This document shows, in pieces, positions 7,239 through 15,186 of a stretch of 31,032 nucleotides of DNA (positions are counted from its first letter, which is position 1; each line of letters begins with the position of its first letter). Origin of the DNA: a virus. Under the pieces are notes generated by a model that did not search any database, had not been told where the DNA came from, and saw nothing but the letters and a program-made list of their open reading frames with translations. A program made the position numbers and the translations under genes. The DNA is taken from positions 1 to 31,032 of the IMG/VR virus record IMGVR_UViG_3300018019_000252, one strand, 5' to 3'.

Positions 7239-9080
7239 TTACGCCACCTGGGCGATGACCACGTTGGGTCCGATCTGGGTATTGATCACGATGGTCTTCA
7301 TGGACCCGTTCATCTGCACGTTGGCAATGAACAGGTAGACGCCTTGCGCGTTTAGGGTCGGACTGTTGCCGGCCGCCGCGCCCTCGAGCACCTGGTAGGC
7401 TGCGGCCCGGGCATCGCCAATCGGCGGATTGACCAGGCTTTCCAGATACACGGTCATGTCGCTGGCGAACGCATCGGCGCGGCTCGTGGTGCCGGGCTTC
7501 TTGGCGTACTTCGACGCCAGGAAGAAGATCATGTCCTGAATCTCGTCCGCAAAGCTGCGGCGGTTGTCGTCGACCCGGTTGTTGTACGTGACGGGGTTGG
7601 CCCCGGTCACGCCGCTGTAGAACCACCAGCCGGCATTGCGATCCTGGACCAGCCAGGCAACCCCAGCGGCCTTCATCGCGATGTAGTCCGTCTCGACAAG
7701 CGGGTTGATGGTGAACAGCGTCTCTTGCGCATCGACGTTCTGGATGTTGGCATTCTCGGGATCGCCAACACTGGTCAGGTACTCGCTCTCGCCGTTGTTG
7801 GCCAGGTTCACCTTCATGGCCGCGCGCGCGCCGCAAGCGCTGATGGTGATGTCGGCGTTCAGCTCGGTCGAGAAGACCTGCACGTAGGGGCCGCACACCC
7901 AGTAACGATCGGCGTCGGCGCCAACCACCGAATCGGCCGCGACCTGGCCCTGGTACAAGGCCTCGACGGCGACCGCCTCGGTGCCGGCGGTGCTGATGCC
8001 CTGCCGGCTGGTGACCATGGCCACGCGGCCGCGACCCACGGCGCTCGAGTTGACAGCGTTCTGCCAAAGGTTCTTGCGCATGGTGGACGCGGTGGCGTTC
8101 GCCATGTGGAAGTTGCGCGCCGACCAAATGACCACGATGTCGTTCGTGGCGTCGGTGCCCGGCAGCGTCTTGCTGATTGCGGCGGCGTAGTTGGCCGCAA
8201 TGCAGTCGGAGAGCGACGAGGCGGGCTGGGTAGCGCCACCCGAAGGGGCATAGACGTCGGTGCCAGCGTCGGCGCCGTTTACGGTCGAGACGCTGCCGGT
8301 GGCGATGGTGCTCAGCGAGCCAGGGATCGGCGTGCCGCCGGTGGCGTAGTCGATCGGCACCGTGATCGGGTTCGAGCCCGCGGTGGTGGCCTTCTGGCCC
8401 TTGACGAAAAAGCAGGTGGCCCCAAGCGTGGCCCCGGTGCTCACGAAGGTAAGCTGTCCGCTGGCCAGGTCCTGCTGTAGCGAGATGCCGACCGCAATGG
8501 CGTTCGAGGTGACGGTGGTCCCGGCCGGGATCGTCAGCTGCTGGCTGAGCGCGACCACGGCGGTTGCCGAGCCCAGAACCGCGTCGGCAAAGCGGGTGCC
8601 GGCGGGAATCACCAGGTCTTTGTTCGTTACCCCGGCCGTTTGGTCGGCGGCGTTAACCGTGACGGTGAACTGCACGTAGGCCTTGGAGCTGCCGCCGTTG
8701 GCCGTCACCATGTCGCAGTCGACCCGCTGAATCACCAGGCCGCTGATGGTTTTGCCCTTCAGCTCGGCCCACACGTTGCCATCGAACGCCCCGCCCGAGC
8801 CGTCCTGCACGTCGCTGCCGCTCGTCCATGGGCCATTGGGGCCGCTCTGGCTCAGCAGCGTGAACAGGCCGGCATTGGGGAAGTAGAGGCTGGTCACATC
8901 GGCCGGCGCGTTGACGACCGTCGGCACGAACGGCCCCTGCAGGCACTCTCCAACGAGAACGCCGCGAACCGTGCCGGTGCTGGTGGGCAGGTTGGGCCCT
9001 GCATTGTCGACGGCGACGATCTGCTCCAGCTCGGTCAGCTGCTGCAGGCTGGGCATTTGGGTCGTGCGCAAAATGAACAT
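7239..9080 (-). CDS. Tail sheath protein
   Basis: The 613-residue contractile sheath subunit. The N-terminal part has VRGVLVGECLQGPF, the early strand-turn motif of sheath proteins. The middle (about 120-310) is a Thr/Ala/Gly-rich strand-heavy insertion domain likely exposed on the tail surface. The C-terminal third carries the conserved core: a segment with VAWLVQDRNAGWWFYSG, then NNRVDDNRRSFADEIQDM, and closing strands that interlock neighbouring subunits. The ATG at 9080 has AAAGGAGATCTCC upstream. This gene shows that the tail is contractile. Confidence 0.85.
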   Translation of the reverse strand: MFILRTTQMPSLQQLTELEQIVAVDNAGPNLPTSTGTVRGVLVGECLQGPFVPTVVNAPADVTSLYFPNAGLFTLLSQSGPNGPWTSGSDVQDGSGGAFDGNVWAELKGKTISGLVIQRVDCDMVTANGGSSKAYVQFTVTVNAADQTAGVTNKDLVIPAGTRFADAVLGSATAVVALSQQLTIPAGTTVTSNAIAVGISLQQDLASGQLTFVSTGATLGATCFFVKGQKATTAGSNPITVPIDYATGGTPIPGSLSTIATGSVSTVNGADAGTDVYAPSGGATQPASSLSDCIAANYAAAISKTLPGTDATNDIVVIWSARNFHMANATASTMRKNLWQNAVNSSAVGRGRVAMVTSRQGISTAGTEAVAVEALYQGQVAADSVVGADADRYWVCGPYVQVFSTELNADITISACGARAAMKVNLANNGESEYLTSVGDPENANIQNVDAQETLFTINPLVETDYIAMKAAGVAWLVQDRNAGWWFYSGVTGANPVTYNNRVDDNRRSFADEIQDMIFFLASKYAKKPGTTSRADAFASDMTVYLESLVNPPIGDARAAAYQVLEGAAAGNSPTLNAQGVYLFIANVQMNGSMKTIVINTQIGPNVVIAQVA

Positions 9081-9091
9081 GGAGATCTCCT

Positions 9092-9802
9092 TTACGAGGT
9101 GGTCACCGGGCTAGTCGAAATGGGGTTGCCAATCAGATCGGTGATGTTCTTGATCACCGTGATGGCCATTATGGGAACCGCGTGCAGCTCGACCTTGGGG
9201 GCCTGCACTGACACGACGAAAGTCGCCTCGCGCTGGTTACGCATTGCCGCGTCTTCCGAGTCGCTGTTCGCGCCTCCAATCAGCGAAGCCCGGGCGGTCA
9301 TGCCCCAGTATTCCGGCAGGTGCAAAAGCAGGCCGTAGCGGCTCTGCTCGTTTGGGAATAGCAGATCCTGCTCGCCTACCACGTCGCCGGGCATTACCAG
9401 GTGCTGAAAGGCATCCTCGACCATCAGCTTGAGCCTCGACCGCATGGCCGACGAGCCAGCCCGGAGCGCCACCGTAAAGCGGTCGGTCATTTCACCGGTC
9501 CGCCACAGGCCGAAGCTCGGGGGCCCGGGCGTGGCTGGCGTGATCGTCTCGACGGTGTCCTCGAGCAGGGCCGGCGACAGCGCCGCGTCGGGATCGTAGG
9601 CCCACTCGGGCGGGCCCACCACGCAGGCGGCTGGCGGGTCGTACTCTTCCCCGGGGGCCGGCCACTGGTCGAACACGTGGTTGAACTTCACCACCTGGCC
9701 GTCGACCAGGCGGCTCACGTTCTGAATCACCCGGGTGATGGCCAGGGCGCAGGCATCGCGCACGTCCATGATGGCGGAGCGGCTGTAATCCGTGGCCTGC
9801 AT
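9092..9802 (-). CDS. Phage tail protein, tail terminator-like
   Basis: This 236-residue protein is encoded between the gp10-like gene and the sheath gene, the usual place of the tail terminator or tail completion protein. It begins with a helix (VRDACALAITRVIQNVSRL), followed by a strand-rich body with Pro-rich loops (about 45-100). A later helix (SRLKLMVEDAFQHL) and a beta pair (SRYGLLLHLPEYWGMTARASL) resemble terminator folds. Its start abuts the upstream stop directly (TAA then ATG at 9800-9805). I do not recognise a named family; the role is from position and fold-like pattern. Confidence 0.45.
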   Translation of the reverse strand: MQATDYSRSAIMDVRDACALAITRVIQNVSRLVDGQVVKFNHVFDQWPAPGEEYDPPAACVVGPPEWAYDPDAALSPALLEDTVETITPATPGPPSFGLWRTGEMTDRFTVALRAGSSAMRSRLKLMVEDAFQHLVMPGDVVGEQDLLFPNEQSRYGLLLHLPEYWGMTARASLIGGANSDSEDAAMRNQREATFVVSVQAPKVELHAVPIMAITVIKNITDLIGNPISTSPVTTS

Positions 9803-10306
9803 TTAAGGCCTGCCCTCCGCGTCGGCGATGGCGTTGTGGCAGGCCTGCCGGCATGCCTTGATGATGTCGACCGAGGCCCGCTCGAAGACGTGCTTGGCAG
9901 GCAAGCCGCGCCGCTTGATGGCAGCCGCAATGGCGAACGCAATCGACAGCTCGGCACTCTTGAGCACCGACTCGTTCGTGGCGAGCTTGTGCCGGTGCAC
10001 CCAGTCGACCAGGGGCTGAATGGGCGGAAACGTGCCAGGCCGGCGCCCCCGCTCGATGATCGAGGCGTAGACGCTCTGGCTGAAAATGCGCACACCGTGC
10101 GCGATGTTGACCACCTTCCAGGATCGCTCGTAGTCGCCCCGGTCGAAGGCTGGGCGCGGCTGCGCGGCCCGGTTGGCCTGCACCACGAACATGCGACCGC
10201 GCTCGTGCATCGTTCGGCGCGCGGCCTTTACCGCTGCGTCGTGGCGCTCCTTGGGCACGCGCGAGATGTAGCCGGCCAGGTCGTGCATGTGAATCTTGCG
10301 GATCAC
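9803..10306 (-). CDS. HK97 gp10-like neck / tail completion protein
   Basis: The start is taken as the GTG at 10306, which overlaps the upstream stop as GTGA and has GAGGTG seven bases before it. The open frame extends 20 codons further upstream without a ribosome site. The resulting 167-residue protein has the small alpha/beta layout of gp10-type head-tail connection proteins: an N-terminal basic helix, a YERSWKVVNIAHGVRIFS strand pair, FPPIQPLVDWVHRHKL, and C-terminal IKRRGLPAKHVFERA. The last two are typical of the family's conserved end. Such proteins join the connector to the tail. Confidence 0.55.
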   Translation of the reverse strand: MIRKIHMHDLAGYISRVPKERHDAAVKAARRTMHERGRMFVVQANRAAQPRPAFDRGDYERSWKVVNIAHGVRIFSQSVYASIIERGRRPGTFPPIQPLVDWVHRHKLATNESVLKSAELSIAFAIAAAIKRRGLPAKHVFERASVDIIKACRQACHNAIADAEGRP

Positions 10307-10902
10307 GACGGCACCTCGGGCTCTACCTCGTAGCTGGTGGATTGCTTGGTCAGGGGCAAGCTCCACGACATGGCCGAGCGGCTGAGCATGGGTACGGCAC
10401 CGGGAGTAAAGCGCCTGGGCTTGGGCGGCGGCACCGTCTGGCGGTCCTCCCGCACCTCCCAGAAGAACTCGACGTTGGCCAAGTTGGTCTGCTGGCGGGC
10501 AGGATTGCGCAGGTCCGGGGTCCGGCCGCGCAGGTCGTCCTCGCTATACTTGGCGCTGATGCGGTCGATAAAGATGCCGCCAGCCTCGGTCATACCGAAT
10601 TGCGACATGAGAAACGAGGCCTGGGACATGTCGCGCACCCGCGGGGTTGGCAGGATCTCCCGGCGCGAGATCTCCCGCGGCCGGCCCACTCCCTTTTCGC
10701 CTGCCCACTGCCAATGCACCAGAAACACGCGGTAGGGGCGCAGGCCTAGATCCGTCCCTATCTGGCGAATCTCGTCCAGCGACGGACCCAGGCTGCCAGC
10801 CAAGCTTCGGGCGAACTGCCCGGGCGCCAGAGGGTGCACCTTACCCGCGACCTCGGGCAGCTCGGCCCGAATGTCAGCTGGCGTGGTCCGGTCCTGGGGC
10901 AT
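10303..10902 (-). CDS. Conserved phage structural protein, function unknown
   Basis: A 199-residue protein encoded in the neck region. It contains a distinct block at about 52-150: LRPYRVFLVHWQWAGE, then ILPTPRVRDMSQA, and near the end NLANVEFFWEVRED. The pattern is strand-rich with many aromatic residues, and the C-terminal 45 residues are Pro/Ser-rich. It is coupled to the gp10-like gene by GTGA and lies two bases from the gene before it. The order suggests a connector or head-closure role, but I cannot assign a family. Confidence 0.5.
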   Translation of the reverse strand: MPQDRTTPADIRAELPEVAGKVHPLAPGQFARSLAGSLGPSLDEIRQIGTDLGLRPYRVFLVHWQWAGEKGVGRPREISRREILPTPRVRDMSQASFLMSQFGMTEAGGIFIDRISAKYSEDDLRGRTPDLRNPARQQTNLANVEFFWEVREDRQTVPPPKPRRFTPGAVPMLSRSAMSWSLPLTKQSTSYEVEPEVPS

Positions 10903-10904
10903 GG

Positions 10905-11303
10905 CTAGTCGGTGTCCCCCGCCACGATGTAGCTAACCGTCGACCCGTCGCCTACGACCTTGATGGCCGTCAACTCGTCGCCCAGGGTGGGCAGAAACAT
11001 CATGAACAGGCCCCCGGCGCTCAGAGGCACAAGCTGGTCGGTGCCGGCCGCGCTGGTGAGCTTGAGCTGAACACTGTTGCCCACCACCACCGCCACAATG
11101 ACGCGCACCTTGGTAATGCTGCCCAGCTCCAGGGTGACCGGCGGGTTGCTGCCCGTGGCCCCTACAATGTCGCGCTGATTTTCCAGCTTGGCCGCTGCGG
11201 TGTATCGGAAGCTCGTGTCGACCGGGCCGGCGCCCATGGCCGACATGCCCAGCGAGATCGCGTTCAGCATGCCCTGGTGGACTACAGACGATGGGATGGA
11301 CAT
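10905..11303 (-). CDS. Small strand-rich structural protein, function unknown
   Basis: The 132-residue product is predicted to be mostly beta structure (alternating Val/Ile strands from about 50 to 125, such as ITKVRVIVAVVVGN) after a short N-terminal helix. There is no catalytic motif, signal peptide or cysteine. It overlaps the upstream gene by one base and is followed by the neck gene two bases on. Decoration, head-fibre or connector roles all fit equally well. Confidence 0.45.
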   Translation of the reverse strand: MSIPSSVVHQGMLNAISLGMSAMGAGPVDTSFRYTAAAKLENQRDIVGATGSNPPVTLELGSITKVRVIVAVVVGNSVQLKLTSAAGTDQLVPLSAGGLFMMFLPTLGDELTAIKVVGDGSTVSYIVAGDTD

Positions 11304-11719
11304 CAGTGCCTAACTCCAATCGCCCCGACGTTGGGGCCCCGGGTCTGCGAGGGCAAGAAGTGTGCGATCTCCGCACTCCAGGCAATGGGCGATCCAAGCT
11401 GCCGGGCCAGCCGCACGGCCCACCAGCCATACTCCCGGCGCAGCTGGTCGATCTCGTCCTCGCGCATTTCGATCCCCTCGGCCTTGCTGGCCTTAAGGCG
11501 AACGCGCGCGTCCGAGATCTCCTGGTCGCACTTGTCGCACTCTGTCAGCACCCGCCGGATGATCTCCTCACCGGCGGGCAGAATCATGTTGAAGGCCTGC
11601 TGTAGCATGTAGGAAAAGGGTGTGGGAAGGGGCGCGCCGATCGACATCGACGGTTGCATGGCTAGGTTCGGGTACTCAAGATGGTACCGAATCCGAGCCT
11701 TTTCCTCTTCCGACAGCAC
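11303..11719 (-). CDS. Conserved phage structural protein with VLSEEEKARIRYHL start
   Basis: The start is set at the GTG at 11719, giving 138 residues beginning VLSEEEKARIRYHLEYPNL. Proteins with this kind of opening followed by a long helix are common in phage head-tail regions, which supports GTG over the farther upstream in-frame start. A helical region (about 60-115) with ECDKCDQEISDARVRLKASK is a probable coiled coil, followed by a short aromatic stretch EYGWWAVRLARQLG. AAGGAG lies eleven bases before the GTG, inside the end of the upstream gene. Exact function unknown; probably virion-associated. Confidence 0.5.
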   Translation of the reverse strand: MLSEEEKARIRYHLEYPNLAMQPSMSIGAPLPTPFSYMLQQAFNMILPAGEEIIRRVLTECDKCDQEISDARVRLKASKAEGIEMREDEIDQLRREYGWWAVRLARQLGSPIAWSAEIAHFLPSQTRGPNVGAIGVRH

Positions 11720-11727
11720 GGTGCGGG

Positions 11728-12075
11728 CTACTCCTTGACCGGCTCCAGCTTGACGACCTGCTTGATAACCGCCCACACCTTGGGAAGGTAGTGGTTGCGG
11801 CTCAACACCTGGCCGCGCGCGAACGTGGTGCGGACCACGCCGAGCATGACCTTCGTGTCCTCGACCACGCGCCAGAGGACCGGCTGGTCGGACTGAGGCG
11901 CACCGACCGGCTTGGCCGGCTTGGCCGGCGGAACCGGGGGCTTCTCTTCGGGCTTACCACCCGCGGCGAACTCGTCCGGGGTCAAGGCGGCATCGGCCAC
12001 CGACGCGGGCTCGGGTTCTTTGTTCTCGGTACCCTTGTCGGGCGTGCCCTTGGGGGCCTTGGGAATCAGGGCCAT
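11728..12075 (-). CDS. Small head-region protein with Pro-rich N-terminus
   Basis: A 115-residue protein. Residues 1-65 are a Lys/Pro/Glu-rich, probably unfolded segment with repeated PAKPAKP-type steps. The C-terminal 50 residues form a strand-rich unit (VLWRVVEDTKVMLGVVRTTF, then HYLPKVWAVIKQVVK). A good AAAGGAG ribosome site precedes the ATG. It is the first gene after the long structured gene-free stretch, so that stretch may act as its leader. I do not recognise the family. Confidence 0.45.
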   Translation of the reverse strand: MALIPKAPKGTPDKGTENKEPEPASVADAALTPDEFAAGGKPEEKPPVPPAKPAKPVGAPQSDQPVLWRVVEDTKVMLGVVRTTFARGQVLSRNHYLPKVWAVIKQVVKLEPVKE

Positions 12076-12120
12076 GGAAGCTCCTTTGCGCGAATGGTTG
12101 GTCGGGCGGGGAAAGAGGTG

Positions 12121-12565
12121 GGGCGCTGGACTCCAGCGTGTTGTGCTACGTCGCTAACCCGCGACGGGGGTTGCACAGCGGCGAGAGTCCGGCGCCATGG
12201 CATAAGCCACAGACGACTGAAATTCGGTCGGTCCACCAGTGGGGGGCAAAGCCCCCCGATGACCGCAAAACCCAACCGAAGTTGGGTGCGCCGTCAAAAG
12301 CGGGCGTGGACGGCCAGTGACCAAACCGGCCGAACTCGTAACCGCTGCCATCAGGCGCAACTGCGGTGCTAAACCGGCATGTTCGTATGGGCGAACGCAC
12401 AAGGCGTCACCACCATGCCGGCGGACCAGAGGGCAGCGACACGACCGCGTGCCCCTACGGCTGCCACAGGCGAGCCCAGGTCCAAACATCGGCCCGAAGG
12501 CCGAACCTAAAGCAAGGCAGCCCGTCGGCGCTTTTGCGCCGGTCGTGCCGGGTCTGCCTTGCACA
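12121..12565 (-). ncRNA. Candidate large structured RNA between capsid gene and next head gene
   Basis: The 526 bases at 12076-12601 hold no convincing gene but are tiled with strong inverted repeats. These include a 13-bp arm pair (12512-12524 with 12549-12562) enclosing a CGGCGC-TTTT-GCGCCG hairpin (12526-12541), TCGGCC/GGCCGA (12489-12504), GGCAGC/GCTGCC (12432-12465), CCGGCATG/CATGCCGG (12374-12421), ACCCAAC/GTTGGGT (12270-12287), GGGGGGC/GCCCCCC (12241-12257), nested TGTGC and GTCGC stems (12142-12177) and CGCTGG/CCAGCG (12124-12138). On the minus strand two loops read cUUCGg, the most stable RNA tetraloop, while on the plus strand they read CGAA. The RNA is therefore most likely made with the operon. 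The ends are approximate, and no known RNA class was recognised. Confidence 0.55.
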
Positions 12566-12601
12566 GTAGCCACAATTGCCTCTTCGTGACTGCGGCCGGG
12601 C

Positions 12602-14020
12602 CTACAGGCTTTCGACCACGCAGACGCGCTTGTACCGAGCGGCGTCGCCAGTGGCGGCGTCGGTGCGGCACGGCCAGTCCATGAGGCACTTCCAGATGGA
12701 CGTGACCATTTCGTTCAGCACGTCGATCGGCGCGCGAATGAACACCTGCACGCGGTCGGCGTTGACCTCGACCCCGTTGGCCGTCAGGCGGGCCGGCTGG
12801 AACTCGCCCACTTCGCCGTTCACGCCGGCAGCCGTGATCAGGCCCGACATGTCGTTGAAGTACTCGTACACCGCCTCGGCGCCGATGCAGATCGGACGCT
12901 GAATCTCGTCGCCGCTGGCGTTATACATCTCACCGCCGAAGCGCTCGCCTTTGCGACCGCTAACGTAGGTGTTCTGCAGGCCACCGACCACGTTCGACGC
13001 GCGCGGCGTCTCGGTGTCGACGAACACCAGACCACCCAGGATCGTCCCGAGCGCAAACTCGGTGAACCAGTAGTGGTCGGGCAAGCTGGTCAGCAGGCGC
13101 TGCGCCTCGTCCGTGGCGAACAGCTCGGACTTCGACGTGCTGTTGAAGTGCCAGTGGTAGTAACCGTCGGGCAGCTTGGGCACGTTCTGATCTTCGAGGC
13201 GCGCCACCGCGGCCCGATAGAGATCGTACGTGAAGCCCATGTTGGCCCCGGTCACGCTGTCGATGCTGTTCCCGCCACTGGCGCGAACCATGTACGAGGC
13301 GTCCATCGACCAGATCGCATCGCGGGCCGAGAGCGTTACCGTCTCGAGCACCGTGAGGGTTCCCGGGCCGGTCTGGTCGCCAGCCGTGGCCGGCGTGTAG
13401 CCTACGACCGTCGCGGTGTAGTTGGTCCCGCCGTGGCTGAAGGTGATGGAGAGGGGGTTGTTGCTCGACACGGCCGCGAACTGCACGGGCTCGCCCGCGG
13501 GCAGGTCGGGACGACGCGCGGTCGTGAACCCGTTGAGGCGCTGCACCGGGATCGTGCTGGCACCCGAGACGGCGGCACTGGCCACGGTCCAGCCGCTCAT
13601 GCCTGCGTTATACAGGTTGTCGCGCACCTTGCGGTTCAGCGACTGGGCGGCGTGCAGGCCGAGCTTGTGCAGGTTCTCGGTTAGCAGGTTGACGATGGCG
13701 AGCGCGCTGGTGGGCATGTGGGTGTCGGGCGCGCGACCCACATACTCGTGCAGCTGCATGTCCCACTGCTCCTTCGTGTAGTCTTGCGCGTCGGGCGTGT
13801 CGCCTGGGACGATCGGCTCGGTCACAGGCTGCATGAGCCCGGTGCCCGTGAAGATGAAGCGGTCGCCGGACTGGCCGGGCTGGCTAATCGACGGCGCCTC
13901 ACCGCGGAACAGGTTGCGCGGGTACAGGGGGTCGAGGAACTGGCGGACCAGGCTGTTATCCTGGACCAGCTCGCGGGTCGTCGGATCCTGGAGAATGGCG
14001 GAGAAATTGAGATCGGGCAT
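12602..14020 (-). CDS. Major capsid protein, probably N4-gp56-like / HK97 fold
   Basis: A 472-residue protein directly after the scaffold-like gene. The N-terminal part has DRFIFTGTGLMQPVTEPIVPG, then YTKEQWDMQLHEYVGRAPDT and a long helix (SALAIVNLLTENLHKLGLHA). This is the layout of N4-gp56-type capsid proteins: extended arm, then the spine-helix region. The middle (about 150-240) is a Thr/Ser/Gly-rich inserted domain. The C-terminal half returns to the core, with GGLVFVDTETPR and VQVFIRAPIDVLNEM strands closing the A-domain. GAGGAAACC precedes the ATG. Identification as capsid is firm from context; the subfamily is less so. Confidence 0.72.
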   Translation of the reverse strand: MPDLNFSAILQDPTTRELVQDNSLVRQFLDPLYPRNLFRGEAPSISQPGQSGDRFIFTGTGLMQPVTEPIVPGDTPDAQDYTKEQWDMQLHEYVGRAPDTHMPTSALAIVNLLTENLHKLGLHAAQSLNRKVRDNLYNAGMSGWTVASAAVSGASTIPVQRLNGFTTARRPDLPAGEPVQFAAVSSNNPLSITFSHGGTNYTATVVGYTPATAGDQTGPGTLTVLETVTLSARDAIWSMDASYMVRASGGNSIDSVTGANMGFTYDLYRAAVARLEDQNVPKLPDGYYHWHFNSTSKSELFATDEAQRLLTSLPDHYWFTEFALGTILGGLVFVDTETPRASNVVGGLQNTYVSGRKGERFGGEMYNASGDEIQRPICIGAEAVYEYFNDMSGLITAAGVNGEVGEFQPARLTANGVEVNADRVQVFIRAPIDVLNEMVTSIWKCLMDWPCRTDAATGDAARYKRVCVVESL

Positions 14021-14084
14021 TGGTTTCCTCTTTGTGTTGGCAGTTTCGGTTCTTATCGATCAACGACCCGCGCAGTCCCCTTGA

Positions 14085-14975
14085 CTAGCCGAGCCCCGTA
14101 GCAAAGCCCCGCACACCCTTGGACCGCATGTGCCGGTGAAACTCGGTCTTGCTCATGCCCATGGCGCCGGCTGAAGTGGAGCCGTTCGTCCGGGCAAGTT
14201 GGCCGCTTGCCGCTGCGGGGGTGGGTGCCGGCGTCGACCCAGGGACTTCCCCAGACGTGCCGGTGGTGGCCAGGACTTCGACCTCGTTGAACAGGAGCGG
14301 GTGCGTCTTGCGCAAGCCGCTGAAGAACTTGGCCTCGTCCATGAGGGCCTGCTCCTCGGGGCTCTTGCCGGACTGCGCTCGCTCGTACAGCGTGATCGCG
14401 TAGTCGACGTCCTTTACCCCGACGTTCATCGCAATGCGGGACAGCTGGGTGCGGGCCGCTTCTGCATCGGCCTGCCGCTTCAGCATGCGGTTTTGCTTGC
14501 TGAGCTTGGCGTTTTCTCGCCGCAGCTGCTCCGCCTCGCGCAGAGCGCGGTGGTCCTGGCGGGTCGGCCTGGGCTGCTGCTGCTGCTGATCCGGCTGGCG
14601 CGGTTGCGCCTGCTGGCCGCGGGGCGGCTGCTGCCCTTGCCTGCCGTTTCGGGCCGGCGGGGTGGTGGTGGACTGCTGCGTGGTGGTCCGCAAGCTGTCC
14701 AAGTGCTGGAGCATCGACTCGTGATTCGCGAAGCCCCGGGCCTGCGCTTCCTTGTCCAACTCGGCCCTGTACGCTGCACGTCCCGCCTTGGTGGCCTGGT
14801 CAAGCCGCTCTTTGAAAGCTCGGGTGGGAAGTGTCACGTTCTTGCCTTGTGGAAGGATCGGCGCGGTGCTGGTGCTGTCGCTCGCTGCTGCCGGGGGTGC
14901 CGGCAAAATGGGATCGGCTGCTGGAATGACTGCTGGTGTCGGTTGTGCTGGCGTGGGGATTGTCGGATCAGGCAT
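14085..14975 (-). CDS. Scaffolding protein-like
   Basis: The 296-residue product lies directly upstream of the capsid gene and has the make-up of an internal scaffold. It has a Pro/Ala-rich disordered N-terminus (1-45), a helical part (about 50-95), a Gln/Pro/Arg-rich low-complexity linker (about 97-145) and a strong coiled coil (ALREAEQLRRENAKLSKQNR, about 143-175). A further helical region follows, then a disordered stretch and a short basic C-terminal end (FHRHMRSKGVRG) that could bind the capsid subunit. There is no protease motif, so a fused maturation protease is unlikely. GAGGAGCGAGTC precedes the ATG. Confidence 0.6.
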   Translation of the reverse strand: MPDPTIPTPAQPTPAVIPAADPILPAPPAAASDSTSTAPILPQGKNVTLPTRAFKERLDQATKAGRAAYRAELDKEAQARGFANHESMLQHLDSLRTTTQQSTTTPPARNGRQGQQPPRGQQAQPRQPDQQQQQPRPTRQDHRALREAEQLRRENAKLSKQNRMLKRQADAEAARTQLSRIAMNVGVKDVDYAITLYERAQSGKSPEEQALMDEAKFFSGLRKTHPLLFNEVEVLATTGTSGEVPGSTPAPTPAAASGQLARTNGSTSAGAMGMSKTEFHRHMRSKGVRGFATGLG

Positions 14976-14995
14976 GACTCGCTCCTCGTGGGGCT

Positions 14996-15151
14996 CTACT
15001 CGTCTTGTCGCGGTCTACCGGCTGTATCGTCGCCGTCGTCACGAGTGACGACAGAGGCGGGCTGGAGCACGCGAGTTGCCGAGTCACGTTTGCGCGCAAC
15101 AGGGACGCCCCCGGTGAATCCGGGGCTGGCGTATGTTGCGCGCGCGTTCAT
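14996..15151 (-). CDS. Possible 51-residue hydrophilic protein
   Basis: An open frame of 52 codons starting at ATG 15151 and ending 20 bases before the scaffold gene. The product begins MNARATYASPG and ends in an acidic stretch with DDGDD, hydrophilic like the other small proteins here. Against it: no ribosome site before the ATG, third-position GC lower than in neighbours, and strong inverted repeats inside it. It may be a small gene or merely structured leader sequence. Confidence 0.3.
   Translation of the reverse strand: MNARATYASPGFTGGVPVARKRDSATRVLQPASVVTRDDGDDTAGRPRQDE
15035..15052. repeat. Perfect inverted repeat GTCGTCAC-GA-GTGACGAC
   Basis: Eight-base arms separated by two bases, 60 bases upstream of the scaffold gene start. 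It could be a protein-binding site or a tight RNA hairpin. It lies within the possible 51-residue frame. Confidence 0.45.
15092..15143 (-). repeat. Long interrupted hairpin upstream of the scaffold gene
   Basis: GCGCGCAACA at 15092-15101 is matched perfectly by TGTTGCGCGC at 15134-15143. Inside, ACGCC pairs with GGCGT (15105-15109 with 15128-15132) and CCCGG with CCGGG (15110-15114 with 15120-15124). No U-run follows on either strand, so it is not a simple intrinsic terminator. It could be an RNA processing or stability element between head genes. Confidence 0.55.
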
Positions 15152-15186
15152 GGGTTGGAATGAAACTGTGTTGCGTGCCCTACGGC

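Noticed and set aside
12195-12260. Plus-strand CACAGAC...GGTCGG resembling a group I intron core
   Set aside because: No partner for the P7 stem or other core helices, and the flanking genes are not interrupted.
12361-12430. GCCGGCATGGT string resembling the start of the HDV ribozyme
   Set aside because: The bases pair with CATGCCGG in a simple hairpin; the nested pseudoknot and the other HDV segments are not present.
12154-12573. Open frame of 139 codons on the minus strand after the capsid gene
   Set aside because: No ribosome site, residue make-up unlike a folded protein, and it runs through strong hairpins. The structured RNA reading explains the stretch better.
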